From positions 7,112,203 to 7,176,202 of the forward strand of contig NC_064037.1 of the NCBI RefSeq assembly GCF_932526225.1: a stretch of 64,000 bases of DNA, written 5' to 3'. A program made the translations under genes and the position numbers. Origin of the DNA: Nematostella vectensis (lineage: Eukaryota > Cnidaria > Anthozoa > Actiniaria > Edwardsiidae). Position 1 is the stretch's first letter, and every line of letters begins with the position of its first letter. This document shows, piece by piece, positions 43,601-56,282 of the stretch. The notes beneath the pieces are model-generated. The model was given only the letters and a program-made list of their open reading frames with translations. It ran no database searches and was not told the DNA's origin.

Positions 43601-46600
43601 ATGAATGTTCCTGAGTGAGCAAGAGATCACCATCGGTGATACTGAATCGCTTTGCAGGCGCCTGTCCAGAGGGGGTTGGTCTGTCCTACTCGTGTAACGA
43701 GATATGTTCGACTCCGGTTGACCTCCATTGGTAGTTAAAAAGACGGTTGATTGTATGTATGTATTTAGGTAGAAAAAGTTTCTAGGTGGATTAGTGACCA
43801 GAGCTGGATCCCGATTTGAAGTATCCGTGGTCAGTGAATTTCTACTCTGGACCACACCCTGCGTTTTTCTTTAGACACGCCCCTGCTTCGAGTGACAAAA
43901 CAACAAGTGACGAGAAAAGAGGCTGTTTTGTGATGCCGTGTTATGATAGGTCATTTTGCGTGTCCTTTGTTCTATGGCTTATTGTCTTACCTCCTCCATA
44001 TCCCTCACGGGGACCAGTTTTCTTGGAAACCGTTTCTCCTTTGTGCTGTGTCCAGTCTCCTTTGTCATTGATATCGTTTTCCCAGAAGCAAAAACCGTTG
44101 TTAAAATCGCAAAACCCTGGAACATAATGATGATACAGAAATCAACTTGCACTAAGAATCTTGACCAAAGCCATGCTCGTACCTTCGTAATCGAGGACTA
44201 CCAGTTGGGTTGGTGTTGTGGGGGGCAAAGTTGTCATCGGAATATCAGGGTCTGAACCGAACGACGGACACTTTCCATTCGAGAATTCAATCTCGTCCAC
44301 AGCGATATCACCCCTCCAATCAGATCCACGAACGGCTTCAAGCTCGATCTAGACATAAAGGACTGAATTAATCACATGACAAACTCGATCTACAAGATCC
44401 AGATTGTTATTGACTCAAACATCTTCAAACAAAAGAAGAATCGTATTCGATCAGTCTGAAAATATTTCAAAATAATGATTGTAAAAATGTTTGTCGATAT
44501 GTCACGGAATGAACGTCTTGGGTGAGGTACGCTTAGTAATACTCACGAAATACGCTTTGACACTGCAGTCGATTGAGACAGCGGCATTTCTCCACACGTC
44601 ACCTTGGTGACCTTTCCGTTGCCATAGCAACTCTTGGTAAACCCCATCTCCGTTTCGGTAGACTCTCAATGCGCCCGTAGTCTTGCCATTCATGTTGTAC
44701 TTGAAGCGCATGCACAGTGAACCGTACAGAATACCGCTGACAAGTACCGCACTATCGCCTTGGACTCTCGGCTCCGAGGCTTCCATATAGATGTATCCGC
44801 CTTCGAAGAAAGAAACGGTTCGAGATCAGATTCCTTAACACGTACGCATCCCCTATCATATAACTTGTATACCGTTCTTGTCTTTCATTAAACCATGTAT
44901 CTATACCATAATTCTCACTAAAACTCTCGAGAGGTCACCGGTCTTGATACATAGTGTTTAAGGTTTTTTCTGATTCGGTTATCTCTTAGAGTACAAAATT
45001 CGACCAATTGCTATTTATAAGGGGGGTGTTTAACGTTTTTTTCCCGATTCTTTTATCTCTTATGGTCAAAAATTCCTTCGACCACACCCAATTTGCCATC
45101 TCTTAGGGGTAATAATTTCTGTTGACCACGCCCAAAGTGCCATCCCTAAGGGTTAACATCGTTTTTGCCGACGATCACCCCCGTCTGTTTTTATCATTCT
45201 GTTTTTGTCATTCCTCCCCCCCTGGTGTCAGACTTCCCACCCTTTGTTTGGAGAAGCAGTTTTTTGAGTAAGTACGCAGCTGCTTTGTCTCCTATTATAT
45301 TTGTTCTACAAAGGAGTTCTTTTGTCTCTATTCTTCTCGTTCTTTGTGTCGAGGTGCGGATATTGTTAATTTTCCCAATCAAATTGCAAATTTCAAAACT
45401 TTAAAACTGAGTCGCTCCAGAACTCACCCCGACTACCCTCCCCCCCCTCCCCCTTTATTGGTAATTCCACCCCTTACCATTGTACTTCGAAGGTCCGGTC
45501 TGTTTGCTTGGAGTCGAAGTTTTCGTCAATTTCCAGTTAAAGTCATCACGCACCGCGTTCTTCCACCCGCAGAATCCCTTCTCAAAGTCGCAGTTGCCTG
45601 AAATTTGGAAAGGTGTTTTAGGCAGTACAAATGCAGAACAATCTAAATATTAAACGATTAATGATTGTGCTTTAACTAATGTCTTGATCAGAAGATTTAG
45701 TTACCTGAAAAGCAATATCTTTATATCCCATTTTCACAATTCTTTCTATGTTATAAAATCAGAAGCTAATAAAAGTCGCAATTAATCAAGCTCTTATTAG
45801 ATATTATAGCTAAAATTGTTGTTGTGCGGGAATATGAAAATGATGTCACGTGTCAACTTGGCTCGTTACCATTCTTCTCCAGCAGGTTGAGTTCGCTTCT
45901 TATCTTACAGCATGAGCCCTCGCGCACTAGTATTCCATCGATAGCGGTATCTCCAAGATAGGTGCTTCCTCGCGTCGCTTCGATAACCACCTGAAAAAAA
46001 CACGGTTTTCTTAATCACTCAGTTCCTTCACCCAAAAAAATAAAACTTATTGCTTATCCCCAAGAAAGGGGATTTCTCAAAAAGATTTTCTATCCCTTGG
46101 AGCCTCCGCCCTCGAAATATATCGAAATGTGCTTTTATGTACCGAAAATCGGCACTGAACTTGCCATTCTCCGGAATTTTACCTTCGCCGGGTTTTTTCT
46201 TGAATCGCAGAAAATTTAAAAAAGCGTTAGCATTTCTAAGTTGATTTAATGTTGATCTCACCTTGTAGCACTGCTGGTCGGAGTTCAGCTCCACCATATC
46301 CCTGCGCCATGCGGCACCCTGGTCACCCAATCTCTGCCACACCCTATCCCACTTCTCAGTGGCTCCGTACCCCTCTCTCCGGTACACGGCCAGCGCGCCA
46401 GTCCCTGTGCCGTACATGTTGTAGTAGAATCGCAAACATACACGTCCGCATACAATAGGGCTGACCAGGCGCGCGGTGTCTCCTGGGCGTCTAGGGGAGG
46501 AAGACTCGATGAACGCATAATAACCTGTGAAGAAAGACATCGGTCACGAGATACATAGAACTAAAAGGCCGCTCTATAAGTTTTATATCCTCTCTTTACG

Positions 46601-49600
46601 GGGAAGGCATATAAAGAGTTTTTCTCGTAGCCTGAACCCTGCTGACCAACAGGGTGAAGGGGAGTTCTTACGTAAATAGAGAGTATTAGAAAGTTTTAAA
46701 AGGGGTTTACTGGAGTGGTTGGTGTAAATAATCAAACCAATAACAACAGCCATAAAAAATAACAAAAATAATAATATGAGGATTACAATGACGACGACGA
46801 TAATGATGGCGACGACGATGATGATGATGAGATAATGATGATGATGACAACGAAGACGACGACGGCGATGATGATGATGATGATGATAATGATAATGATG
46901 ATAATGATGACGATGATAATGATAAAAAATAATAATAATATATATTTCCGCACCCTGTCGGCCAGTATGGTCTCCGGGCGGGCCAGTCGCCGATGTTCCA
47001 GTTCGTCCCTTTGTGATCCTCCAGTCGAATTTGTCTGTAAATTTCTCATTGCTCCAATCACAGAATGTATTTTTATTGAAATCACAGGTGCCTGTAAATA
47101 AACGTAAAGAGAAAAAAAGAAAAACAAAGTAAGGGCAATCATCTGTATTATATAAATGTCACAGCGTTTCCTAGGATCAGGCTATTTTTAAACGCGCGCG
47201 CACGAACTGGCCAATCAGCTACGTTGACGTTGGTCGCGCGCGCGAGTGACGTGAGGCTGCACGCGCAAAACGCAGTTAAGAAGAATAGATTTTTATCTAT
47301 CATCCGTCGGTTTTGTTTGTTTGCCAAAAGAATTGCAAGCTAGAATTCAAAGTCATAGGTAGGGTTGGATTCATATTAAAGAAGAGAGCAACAAAAAGTT
47401 AAAGTACCGAAGAGAGAACATAACTTTTTGTCTGAGACTGCGCGTGCAGTTGAGCTCAGCCAAAACATCAACACAAAGGTTGAATCTGATTGGCTCATCC
47501 GCGCGTCTAAAAATAGCCTGATTCTAGGAAACGTCGTGACACCTATATAGTACCAGAACATGGGTAAGTTGATTGCCCCTACTTATGAGCCCCTGTCCTA
47601 TCTTATTATTTTGTAGGCATCTATAGCAAGTTCGCAAACCGCAAATAGATAGGAAGTTATGAATAAAACTAAGCGTCCCGTCTTGTATCTAATGGTGCTA
47701 ACGTGTGAATGCTAGTGTGGTTTTAAAGTCCACTTAAAAAATATCACTTATAAAACGCAAGAGCAAACGCCGCTGCACAACCTATCAACCTGGTCTCCGG
47801 CGATATCACCCCAAACTGGCCGTAGCCATAGTGACGGCTGTTAATGACCGACCAAACTGGCCGTAGCCATAGTAATGGGGCGTGGTCACTAGTACTTTCT
47901 AATTGGGTGTGGTCATACCTTTCGCAATAGTGACGTTAGCAGGGGGTCCGGCGAATTTTGCCATGAGTTTTTCAGGATTCTCTCCATTGCACGTCTTGTC
48001 TGCGAATATGATGTTGTCAATGGCGATATCTCCGCGGTATCCATTCCCGACCTCACCAACGAACATCACCTAGAAGAAATAAAGTCATTTTTTGAACCTT
48101 AGAGATGGACGATGAGAAATTACTTAAACCAACTGAAATTATAAATTAGCTAAAACCACAGTAACAACATAAGAATAGGTTTTCATTATCAGATGCACAG
48201 TATTTTCTCACAAAATCGCAAATTGTGGAGTACAGTGAAAGATCTTATAAACCATCGCTTATATTCTTCAAGGCCAGGAGATGTTATGAGTGCCTGATGC
48301 GCAGGCTTATTTCAATTTTTTTTAGACGCAGATGAATACTGTAAACCTCTTGACTTAACAAATTTGCTTTGTGTATTTAAACAAAGCAATTATAACTGAT
48401 ACCATGAGACATATGCACACGTTCCAAATGAAGGGAAGTCTTGATAGATTTAGATATTTTGCTTGGCGGGGGGCTTATTTGAGGTATGAACTTAGACGGG
48501 GCTTGATAGATACTTTAAGAATCATTCATAATAAAAATCAAGGGACTACTTACGTAGAAGGACTTGCCGTATATCGTAACATTGTCCCTCCTCCATTTGT
48601 TCCCAAGATTGCCTGACTTCTTCCACAGGGAGACCTTCTCACCAAACTCGCTCCGATCGTCCACAAAAATCTCGAGTGAGGCAATGTTTTCCCCAAACAT
48701 ATGGTAGCTGAAACTCATGCACATCACTCCGTCATAGGGACCGTTTGAAAGGGCGGCCTCATCACCAGGCTTGCGGGGGGACGAGCTTTCGATGTACATG
48801 AAGTAGGTGCCTAATAGCGGAAGATTTTTTCAAGGGAAATAAAAAGCAATGGTTAAATGAAAAGGAAATCATACTGTTTAAAATGAGTCATGTTCCTCGG
48901 TCAATGAGAACGCACGTATACCACGATAGCTGATGCGCATTCCACAGGGCCCCTTACCTGTTGCGCCATTTTTCGGCCCAGTGCCCGAGCTGGGTGTCGA
49001 GTACCGCTGTCGCTTCCAATCGAAGTTAAAGCTGTTTTTTGAGCTCCGCTTCAGATTAGTCCACCCACACATGCTCTGCTCAAACGAGCAGTTTCCTGGT
49101 AAGGGAGGAGGTTTAGATTATGGCATCCATGATTGAATGAGACACGATTCGCATATTAGCGAAGGAGGTTTAGATTATGGCATCCATGACTGAATGAGAC
49201 ACGATTCGCATATTAGCGAATTGCGTCGACCTTAATGTAATAAAAAAAAAAAACAATAAGAAAACACAAGAAGAACACAACAATAATAACAACATCAACA
49301 ATCAACAGAAATAACAACAACAGAATGTTTTGAAACTGCTTGCTTTTCATTTTAAAGCTGCAAACTAATGCCAGCTTTCGTTCTATTTTTCTACAACAAG
49401 TATCTCACGGGCGTAACTTGATCACGGATGGCCCAGTGTGGTACTTTACAGGGTTCTGGCGATACGCAGCGAGATCTTGGCGCATACTTAGGGTTAAGGC
49501 ACCTATGATACGCCTCCAACTGATCCAAAAGACATAAGGGAGAACAACAACAAGAAGAAATCGCTGTGTCCTGCCAAGTATCACAAAGCATTGCCTCCGC

Positions 49601-51826
49601 GTTAAGTGAGGCCGACTAAGCGGGAAAATGCGACTTGAATATGCGAGTAATGTCATAGCTGTTGTTGATAAAGTAAGGCGGAATTCGCTATGGGTGGTGC
49701 GCAAAAAAGAAACGTGTCCAATACACATGGGAAAGTGTCTAATACCCTGACCGTAACTGCAAAAAAAATACTAAGAGCAAAAATACTAATGATAGTAATG
49801 CGCTAAAAAAGTGCGCAACACCACACACTAAAACGATACTAATGTAAACGAAGACGGAGCACAGCTAACTTAAATAATACTAGTTCAAACGAAGATAGGG
49901 CGCAGCGCACTTAAATGATACTAGTGCAAGCGAAGATAGGGCGCAGCTCACTTAAATGATACTAGCGCAAACAAAGACGGAGCGCAGCGCACTTAAATGA
50001 TACTAGTGCAAACGTAGATTGTACGCAACGCACTAAAAAAGAAACTAGTGCAAGCATTTGTTTGTGTGTTTGCTGTATTTACAGACATTCTGCGCTGTTT
50101 GAGCTCAAAGAGGCCATAGTCTCGACAGATCACTTTCGGCGCTGCTTTTCGACTCCAAAACTGTAAACGAAACCTAAAAAAGTGTTTAATCCCCTAGGTT
50201 AATTGGGGTGTAAATGACCACCCATCGACACAAGGGAAAAGCGCGACATCGCCAACCGATACAAGTGTTTAGTTTCAGCTATACAACTATTTGAATTTTA
50301 TTACAACTGGAGGTATATATCAATAATCTGATAAAGTAAGATGCGCGCGTCAGGTTTTAAATTTAAGAAGGATTAGCGTGTTTTTAGCTACTCTCATAGT
50401 ATGTAGAAGGAGTACAGGACTAAGGTTTGAAACACAGCGAATTAGACTTAACTAACAGAGCGAAATCTCTAAGACAGGAAATTCTAACTCATCATTAGAT
50501 GAGCGGGTTTTATGGATGTTTTCTTTACCTTTGGTGGCTCTCGGATTTAACACGCAAACGGATAAGCATAAAGAACGTTGCAGGGTTATTTTGAAAAAAA
50601 GAAAGAATAGAACATCCAATACGAAAAAAAAAACATGGTGGTTAACAATCTTTAATATCTATAACTCGTTAAACTTAAATAAAAATAAATTGTTTTACTA
50701 TTGTATGAAAGAGAACGAAGAACAACAAGATATGGTTTGTTTCTGAGGCTTACATATTAAATATCAAAAGGGATAAACTCTACCGCCATCGTTTATTTTT
50801 GACTTTTCTATTTCATACAATTTTCAACAATCCAAGTTGAAAAACCAAACTCGGATATCTACCCAGCGTGTCGTCATTGATACTCCGAAGATATTCGAAA
50901 CATGAAAATCCGATTTCACTTTCAAATTCCCATAAATCCTTTCTGAGGAAGATGCATTTCTTAGAGCATCGTTATATAGTGCATTATATTGGATAAATAT
51001 ATAATACACTATAATAAATAATTACTGTTTTTCAAAGCAAAACGGGCTGCGCGCCAAGGATTTTTGGCGGGAATTCTGGCTGTGCGTCTCGCTAGACCTC
51101 CGCAAGTCCTTGAACCCTTAACCGCAAAACCATATACAAACCTGATTTAGAAACAGGAAACATTGGCTTATTATAAGTCTCTTAACCTATGCTGTAATTC
51201 CCTTTAAAGAGTTTTATTGGTAAGAGATTTAACCAACACCACTTTTTTGGCGAACTAGCTGGGCAACTTTCCTCGAGTGTGTTTTTTTAAGTTTTTCGTT
51301 TGTAAAGACGTTTATGTTTTCAAAACAAAAAAGGGTGATAGTTGATAGATGATACCCTCGTCATTAATCGTCCGTGTATTGTAATTATGAAAATGTTTGC
51401 TAATGCCTTGTGCACACTAGCAACATAACAACATAACGACATGGGCGCACTATGTTTAGCCCGACATAACGACATGAACATAATGACATAAAAGAAAAGA
51501 CATGTTTTTTCTCTTATATCGTTATGTCTATGTCGGTATGTCGAAGATAAGAGTGCGCTCGCCCATGTCGTTATGTCGATATGTCGCTAGTGTGCACTAG
51601 GCATAAATGATGTTTGAGGCTTTACAAAGTTGTACTTTGGTATATGAAAACATAGAAATTCGGACGAATTAATGTAGATGAATCTTGAATATGTAGTTTT
51701 GTACGTACCTATGAGCCTAGTATTTCGATACTTCCATTCTCCTTTGGGTGACGCTGGAGCACCAGAAATAGCAAAAACACAAGCTGCAAAGGCTAATCCG
51801 ACAAGAAAAACCGCCCTTCTCCCCAT
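40288..51826 (-). CDS. Secreted protein with five MAM domains, 16 exons, 941 aa
   Basis: Exons in transcript order: 51826-51709, 49095-48958, 48810-48554, 48069-47919, 47091-46954, 46524-46262, 45990-45870, 45597-45478, 44800-44547, 44348-44183, 44116-43991, 43610-43360, 42419-42287, 41944-41759, 41295-41024, 40419-40288; 2826 nt, every phase matching. Exon 1 codes a signal peptide ([20 protein letters not shown]). Then come five MAM modules at about residues 41-205, 222-385, 396-550, 576-735 and 746-930. Each has CxFE...CxW, GPx...G, (Y/F)(I/V/L)E(A/S)SSPR..GD.A.L, a Cx(R/K/S)(F/M) .Y(H/N)M.G..(T/M/I)(G/A).L motif, and a closing G...(D/S).A(I/V/L)D.I. Each module is three exons in phases 1-1-0-1. 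A Pro/Thr linker follows MAM3. No transmembrane helix is seen, so it is probably extracellular; MAM domains mediate adhesion. I do not recognise a specific orthologue. Confidence 0.93.
40549..41014. repeat. (GA)n followed by (GGGA)n microsatellite
   Basis: About 28 GA units, then roughly 90 GGGA units, decaying to GA on the right. It fills most of the intron between the last two MAM exons and starts about 10 bp from a donor. The PSLP-type and GREG-type open frames are artefacts. The plus strand is a dense G-quadruplex candidate. Confidence 0.97.
41500..41750. repeat. Degenerate (ATC)n low-complexity stretch
   Basis: CATCAT/ATTATC-rich DNA within a MAM-gene intron next to the exon at 41759. 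Open frames here are compositional only. Confidence 0.7.
42488..43200. repeat. (CACCAT)n microsatellite, about 710 bp
   Basis: Nearly pure CACCAT hexamers with scattered CATCAC and CACCAC variants concentrated at 42610-42850 and at the right end. The frames read as poly-His, Ile-Thr or Met-Val and are not genes. It fills most of the MAM4 intron between exons 12 and 13. Confidence 0.97.
43201..43376. repeat. 31-bp x 6 array repeating the donor of MAM exon 12
   Basis: On the minus strand the unit is ATGATTATGTG|GTAGGTTGT followed by GTAGCCAAGCA, repeated with donors at 43359, 43328, 43297, 43266, 43235 and 43204. The first copy is the genuine exon end (GNDYV|). Use of any later donor brings in the in-frame TGA of VGCVAKQ-stop. 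Confidence 0.9.
46785..46945. repeat. (GAT/GAC)n low-complexity stretch
   Basis: Imperfect GATGATGAC repeats directly beside the donor of the MAM exon ending at 46954. Intronic. Confidence 0.8.
47158..47545. mobile_element. MITE of about 385 bp with 40-bp terminal inverted repeats
   Basis: Left end GTCACAGCGTTTCCTAGGAT then CAGGCTATTTTTAAACGCGCG. Right end CGCGCGTCTAAAAATAGCCTG then ATTCTAGGAAACGTCGTGAC. The interior is GC-rich at the left and has no transposase. It lies in a MAM-gene intron. Confidence 0.8.
49103..49222. repeat. Tandem duplication, about 60 bp x 2
   Basis: GGAGGTTTAGATTATGGCAT through CGCATATTAGCGAA occurs twice with one base change, in MAM intron 1 immediately upstream of exon 2. 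Confidence 0.85.
49815..50045. repeat. Degenerate tandem repeat of about 45 bp, about five copies
   Basis: Units share ACTTAAATGATACTAGTGCA and AACGAAGA(T/C)(A/G)GGGCGCAGC, within MAM intron 1. Confidence 0.8.
51405..51602. mobile_element. Foldback MITE, about 195 bp
   Basis: Left arm CTTGTGCACACTAGCAACAT ... CATGGGCGCAC; right arm GTGCGCTCGCCCATGTCG ... GCTAGTGTGCACTAGG. The arms are rich in ATAACGACAT phrases. A partial relative lies at 54425-54540. Located in MAM intron 1, about 100 bp downstream of exon 1. Confidence 0.8.
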
Positions 51827-54424
51827 TGTATTTTCTCAACACTTCGTCGCGCAACCTTTGGTACTTCTTCGAGGTGAGAGCGGCGAAGCTGGCGGAAAAC
51901 TGAACGCCCGTGATCTTGGATCGCTTTTTATAACTGTTCAACTATCAATGGCATGAAGTATCCCGCTGTAGAGAGAGGAGTACTGTTCCGCTTGTGCTTG
52001 AGTACGGAGAATTAAAAGAAAATCACTGAGGAAGTACGTGGAAAAGCATTTTCCGAATTCCAAGCCGACTGATTTTTGACATGGGGTTAAAATATACGAA
52101 CACATGCTTGTGAAGCAGTGATCATATTGGTATAGTTTTAATTGAAAGATGATGTTCGCACTATTTGAAAGTTAAAAACTTAATCATAAAGCTGATTTCT
52201 GCGTCTTTTGGTAGCGTCTGGTGGTGTTTCTATTTTTGTGATTGCTTAAGGCGAAGGGCGCCTTGTCAATGGAGTGAAAGACAAAATTTTGTGTTCCATG
52301 TATAAAGTGAGGTTCGAGTTGAATTTATTATTGATCAGAGTGATATATTGGCGAGGCTAGCGACATTAAATTGTGATTATATGACTGCTGACTATGATTG
52401 GATGGTTTTCCACTATTACTACATGCAGTGTGCGTACACTTATTCCAAATAAGGTTCTGGAAATCGTGTCATGACCCGCAGTGGACTATGGTTAAAGTAA
52501 AAAAAAAAGGCTGATAGGTTCTCTTGCTGCAAAGGCTAGGTTTATGGAAGTCATGTGAATGTTAGACGCACATTAATAGGATTAATCAGTTTTTAAAACC
52601 TTTACTTTTTCTTACACTTATTTTGAAGCACTTCGGGTTACACCCACATGATGGATTTTGAGTGAAATAATTAATACACTATTTAATACACGATTTGTGG
52701 TGTCGACCTTTTTCCGACAGCAAAATTGCTATTCTTTCATTGCTGTGAGCTCTTCTAAAAAGGGACGTGTTTCTCCTCCGTGTTCTCTTCTTGTCATGTG
52801 TGATTTTGTGCGTATTACCTCGATTCTATGCATTATGGCATGGAGTTTCAATGATTATTGTAACGTAACACACCATAGACAAACAAAGACTTCTCCGTAT
52901 CATTCTGCGTTCATCTCAAATATTGCTATTTAAATGCGCAATTAAGTGCATGAGTCAGTGTTTATAGCATTATCTTGCGAATTTAACATGTCACAGAACT
53001 ACTCACAGAGATGGCGAATGAGTGTCAAGTGCTGAATGCTTACATGGCGTATTAACATCATTTTTACTATCTTTCGTACCGAAATAACAAGCCCTCTGTA
53101 ACTCGAATCCTGTTGCTTAGTTGAGGCAAAATCAATTTCCCTCGGATTTGCTGTTTTATTGCTCCTTTTTTTAAATGCTGCATTTGTAAAGAGGTAAAAA
53201 AGTTAGTTGTCATTGCACAAGGCGAACGAAACAGTAATATAATCGAATGAATAAAAGCGTGCCAAATTGTTATGTGCAACGCGAAATGGCTGCATTTTTC
53301 ATCGGATTAAATAAAGCTATGACAGAAACGTAGAGAGAAACAAGTGAGACAACGGTTGTATCACCGCGAACCCTTTGGGAATTGACAGTAAAGTACTTTA
53401 GAAGTTACTGGAAGGTACTCCCAAAGGGCTGAGATATGTTGAATGAGATTTGAACGAGTCTCCTTAATCTTCCCCATGCAGAGCTTGTGTTGTATTTTTT
53501 CAACACAGAGAAACATACTTTCCTGATTAAAAAAAATAAGGTGGCGTAAATTAAATAATATCGTGACATGGATAACTCACAAAATACCGGAAACCCATTT
53601 AAAGTCTAAATCACGAATCCGCTTAAGCATTTAAACAATTACTGGTTCTCGCAACATCCATAACAATGCAAAGAAAACTGTTATTACAATGGCAGACAAA
53701 ACAATCTTATTTTTTGAAAGCTCTAACAATCTATGATAATTGTGGATTTTGTAGTTTCAATATTTGTAAAGCATTGCATCTTTCGATTAAAAAAGCAAGA
53801 CATTCAAAAACATTTAATGGGCTGTTTTTCAGGCAACAAATTTGGTGAGCAAAACGTTCACATTTGCAAATGTGTTTAGTGGTAAATAATCGTCGAAGAC
53901 CTTTTTCAAATTGATTACCCCCTACGATCAGCAACAGATCACCTCAGGGTAAAAATATGTACACTCATGGTAAACAAATCATAAAGCCATCAAAACGCTC
54001 GTTTGCGTATGAAGATATCACCATAACCAGTAGAGCGAAACCCCCGATTGCTCAAAGTTTGTGTAACTAACTTGCTAACGATGACTTTCACATACACATC
54101 TCAAATCAGATATATTTGTGATGCGTGTTCCACGCGATTCAGTTCATTTACTGGTGAATTAGAACGATTACGCAAAAAATACGTCAAATTTCTCGAGTAG
54201 GCGATGATGAAGTGTGAATGGGCGGATTGCGCTGCGCATGCGGAAAACAGACACCATGAACCGGGTATAAGCTTACAATTTGATGAATTACTTTTCCCTG
54301 AAGTCCATTCATGAAAAATGAGGGGCTAAGATGACTTTTAAATGAGCTTTTAAGTGTCAACAGTGACTACCCCTTTAAAAGATTCCGTCAACAACACACT
54401 ACTCAAGGAAACTCTCACGATAAC
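51827..54424. other. Intergenic region upstream of the MAM gene
   Basis: No gene supported. Frames up to 92 codons occur (for example near 52658) without splice partners or family resemblance. The MAM promoter should lie at the left end. Confidence 0.5.
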
Positions 54425-54540
54425 TCCGTGCACACTAGTGACATAACAACATAGGCGCTCGCACTCTTTTAAGCCCGACATGGCGACATGGAAAATAATG
54501 ATATAAAAGAAAAAACGCTTTTTTCATTTAAAAATGAATA
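54425..54540. mobile_element. Truncated copy of the GTGCACACTAG foldback element
   Basis: CTCCGTGCACACTAGTGACA, then AGCCCGACATGGCGACATGG and ATAAAAGAAAAAA, match the left half of the 51405 element. The right arm is missing. Confidence 0.65.
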
Positions 54541-54755
54541 GAACCTCTACTGACGAAGTTCCTGTATCGACTTTGGTTATAGTCTATCTTACGCGTCTCA
54601 GAATCAGGCTTACTGTAGTAATAAAAGTAAAGGTTTTATGATAATTTGATCTTATACTGTGATACACAATTTTTTTTTAAACCTTTTTTTATTAGAACGT
54701 CCAGCCTGAGATTTTACCAAATTTAAAGAACATGTTAAGAACATGTCGAGGCTCA

Positions 54756-55258
54756 AATAGTTACATATCCTCACCACTCCCTATTGCCATGCCACGGGTA
54801 TACTAAGTTATGGGAAGCACCCGCTCCTGGATATGGCAAAAGGGTAGCGATGAGGGTAGTTACATATCCTCACCACTCCCTATTGTCATGCCACGGGTAT
54901 ACTAAGTTATGGGAAGCACCCGCTCCTGGATATGGCAAAAGGGTAGCGATGAGGGTAGTTACATATCCTCACCACTCCCTATTGTCATGCCACGGGTATA
55001 CTAAGTTATGGGAAGCACCCGCTCCTGGCTATGGCAACAGGGTAGCGATGAGGGTAGTTACATATCCTCACCACTCCCTATTGTCATGCCACGGGTATAC
55101 TAAGTTATGGGAAGCACCCGCTCCTGGCTATGGCAAAAGGGTAGCGATGAGGGTAGTTACATATCCTCACCACTCCCTATTGTCATGCCACAGGTATACT
55201 AAGTTATGGGAAGCACCCGCTCCTGGCTATGGCAAAAGGGTAGCGATGAGGGTTTGCT
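54756..55258. repeat. 99-bp tandem repeat, five copies
   Basis: Highly uniform 99-bp units starting GTTACATATCCTCACCACTC and containing TGCCACGGGTATACTAAGTT and GGTAGCGATGAGG. The 99-bp length keeps a 158-codon frame open with a 33-residue repeat. There is no promoter, signal or family support, so it is called a minisatellite. Confidence 0.92.
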
Positions 55259-55907
55259 AGAGTGTGTGCACCGTCACCAGGGGGGGTGGGTGGGGCTCCT
55301 TTCTCCCCCCGTCTGCAGTCTCGGCAAACATGACCCAGAATGAGTCGGGAAATTATCATTATATATCCCAGGTACACATGGGTATCCACATCCCTAGGGA
55401 CTATCTTATTGGATAACTCTAGATTACCCCGTGACATTCCAATTACTTAAGTAGTGAGAATAGCAGAAATTTTTTTTAGTCCTGATGCGTTCTAAAATTA
55501 ATGCAGAATTAAAGTGCGCAAAGTAACAACATGTTATTGTAATACTCTGTCTAATAATTCATTGAGTATTATATTAAGCCTCGTCCCCAGGCTATTCCTT
55601 TGATGTCAGCTACATGATGCTTTGTGCGCAGACTCACACTTTCCAATATGGCTGGCGCTTCATGCCGACTTATATTCAGCCTTAAAATGTCCCAAAAATA
55701 AGAACAGTCCAGCCTCAACTAAAAATTAGACGTTTTCTATCCACGCTCAAGAAAACGCACTTTTACTGCGTCGAAAAAATATGAGACATAGCAAAGGTCA
55801 ATTCATACCTGGGCCTAGTCGTAAGAGCTTCCAAGATCCTCCTTGACGCTCTGATCGGGTCGGCTGCACCTCTCCCAAGATGGCGGATCACCCAACTCTC
55901 CAGACTT

Positions 55908-56115
55908 TAAAGCCTGCTTGCAGGCGGTACTCGGTGTTATTATTGCGAAAAACCCTCTCCGCTTGGTGATCGGGCGCCATCTTGTATTTTAAGACGCGTG
56001 GTTCCTGGGGGCGAGCGGAAAAACGGACGAAAAAATACAAGATGGCGCCCGATCACCGAGCGGAGAGGGTTTCCCGCAATAATAACACCGAGTACCGGCT
56101 GCAAGCAGGCTACAG
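55908..56115. mobile_element. Foldback MITE, about 205 bp, 80-bp arms
   Basis: The left arm from GCCTGCTTGCAGGCGGTACT through GGCGCCATCTTGTATTTT is inverted at 56032-56112, with a few mismatches. The short loop contains GACGCGTGGTTCC. Ends resemble the TAGCCTGCT foldback at 37680. Confidence 0.85.
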
Positions 56116-56282
56116 ACCCCACTAATGGTTGAATCTCGGAGGAATATTGAGGAAGGGAATTGGCCAATCATAGAGTGCGTGCGATTGGGTGGAGCACATA
56201 ACAAAAGAACCTTATAATAAATAGATTTATTACTGCTCAGTAGTAATACTGATACAAATGCATGGCTATACGTATTTCAAAT

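Larger units (their letters stand above)
49224..51708. other. MAM intron 1, no additional exon seen
   Basis: The signal-peptide exon ends in phase 1 and joins directly to the first MAM exon, so nothing is missing. Contents are A-rich DNA, a 45-bp array and a foldback element (listed separately). No RNA gene was recognised. Confidence 0.5.

Noticed and set aside
48371-48616. 81-codon plus-strand frame
   Set aside because: Overlaps the antisense of a MAM exon and intron; no support.
54784-55260. 158-codon frame with a 33-residue repeat
   Set aside because: It follows a 99-bp minisatellite whose length is a multiple of three; there is no signal, splice or family support.
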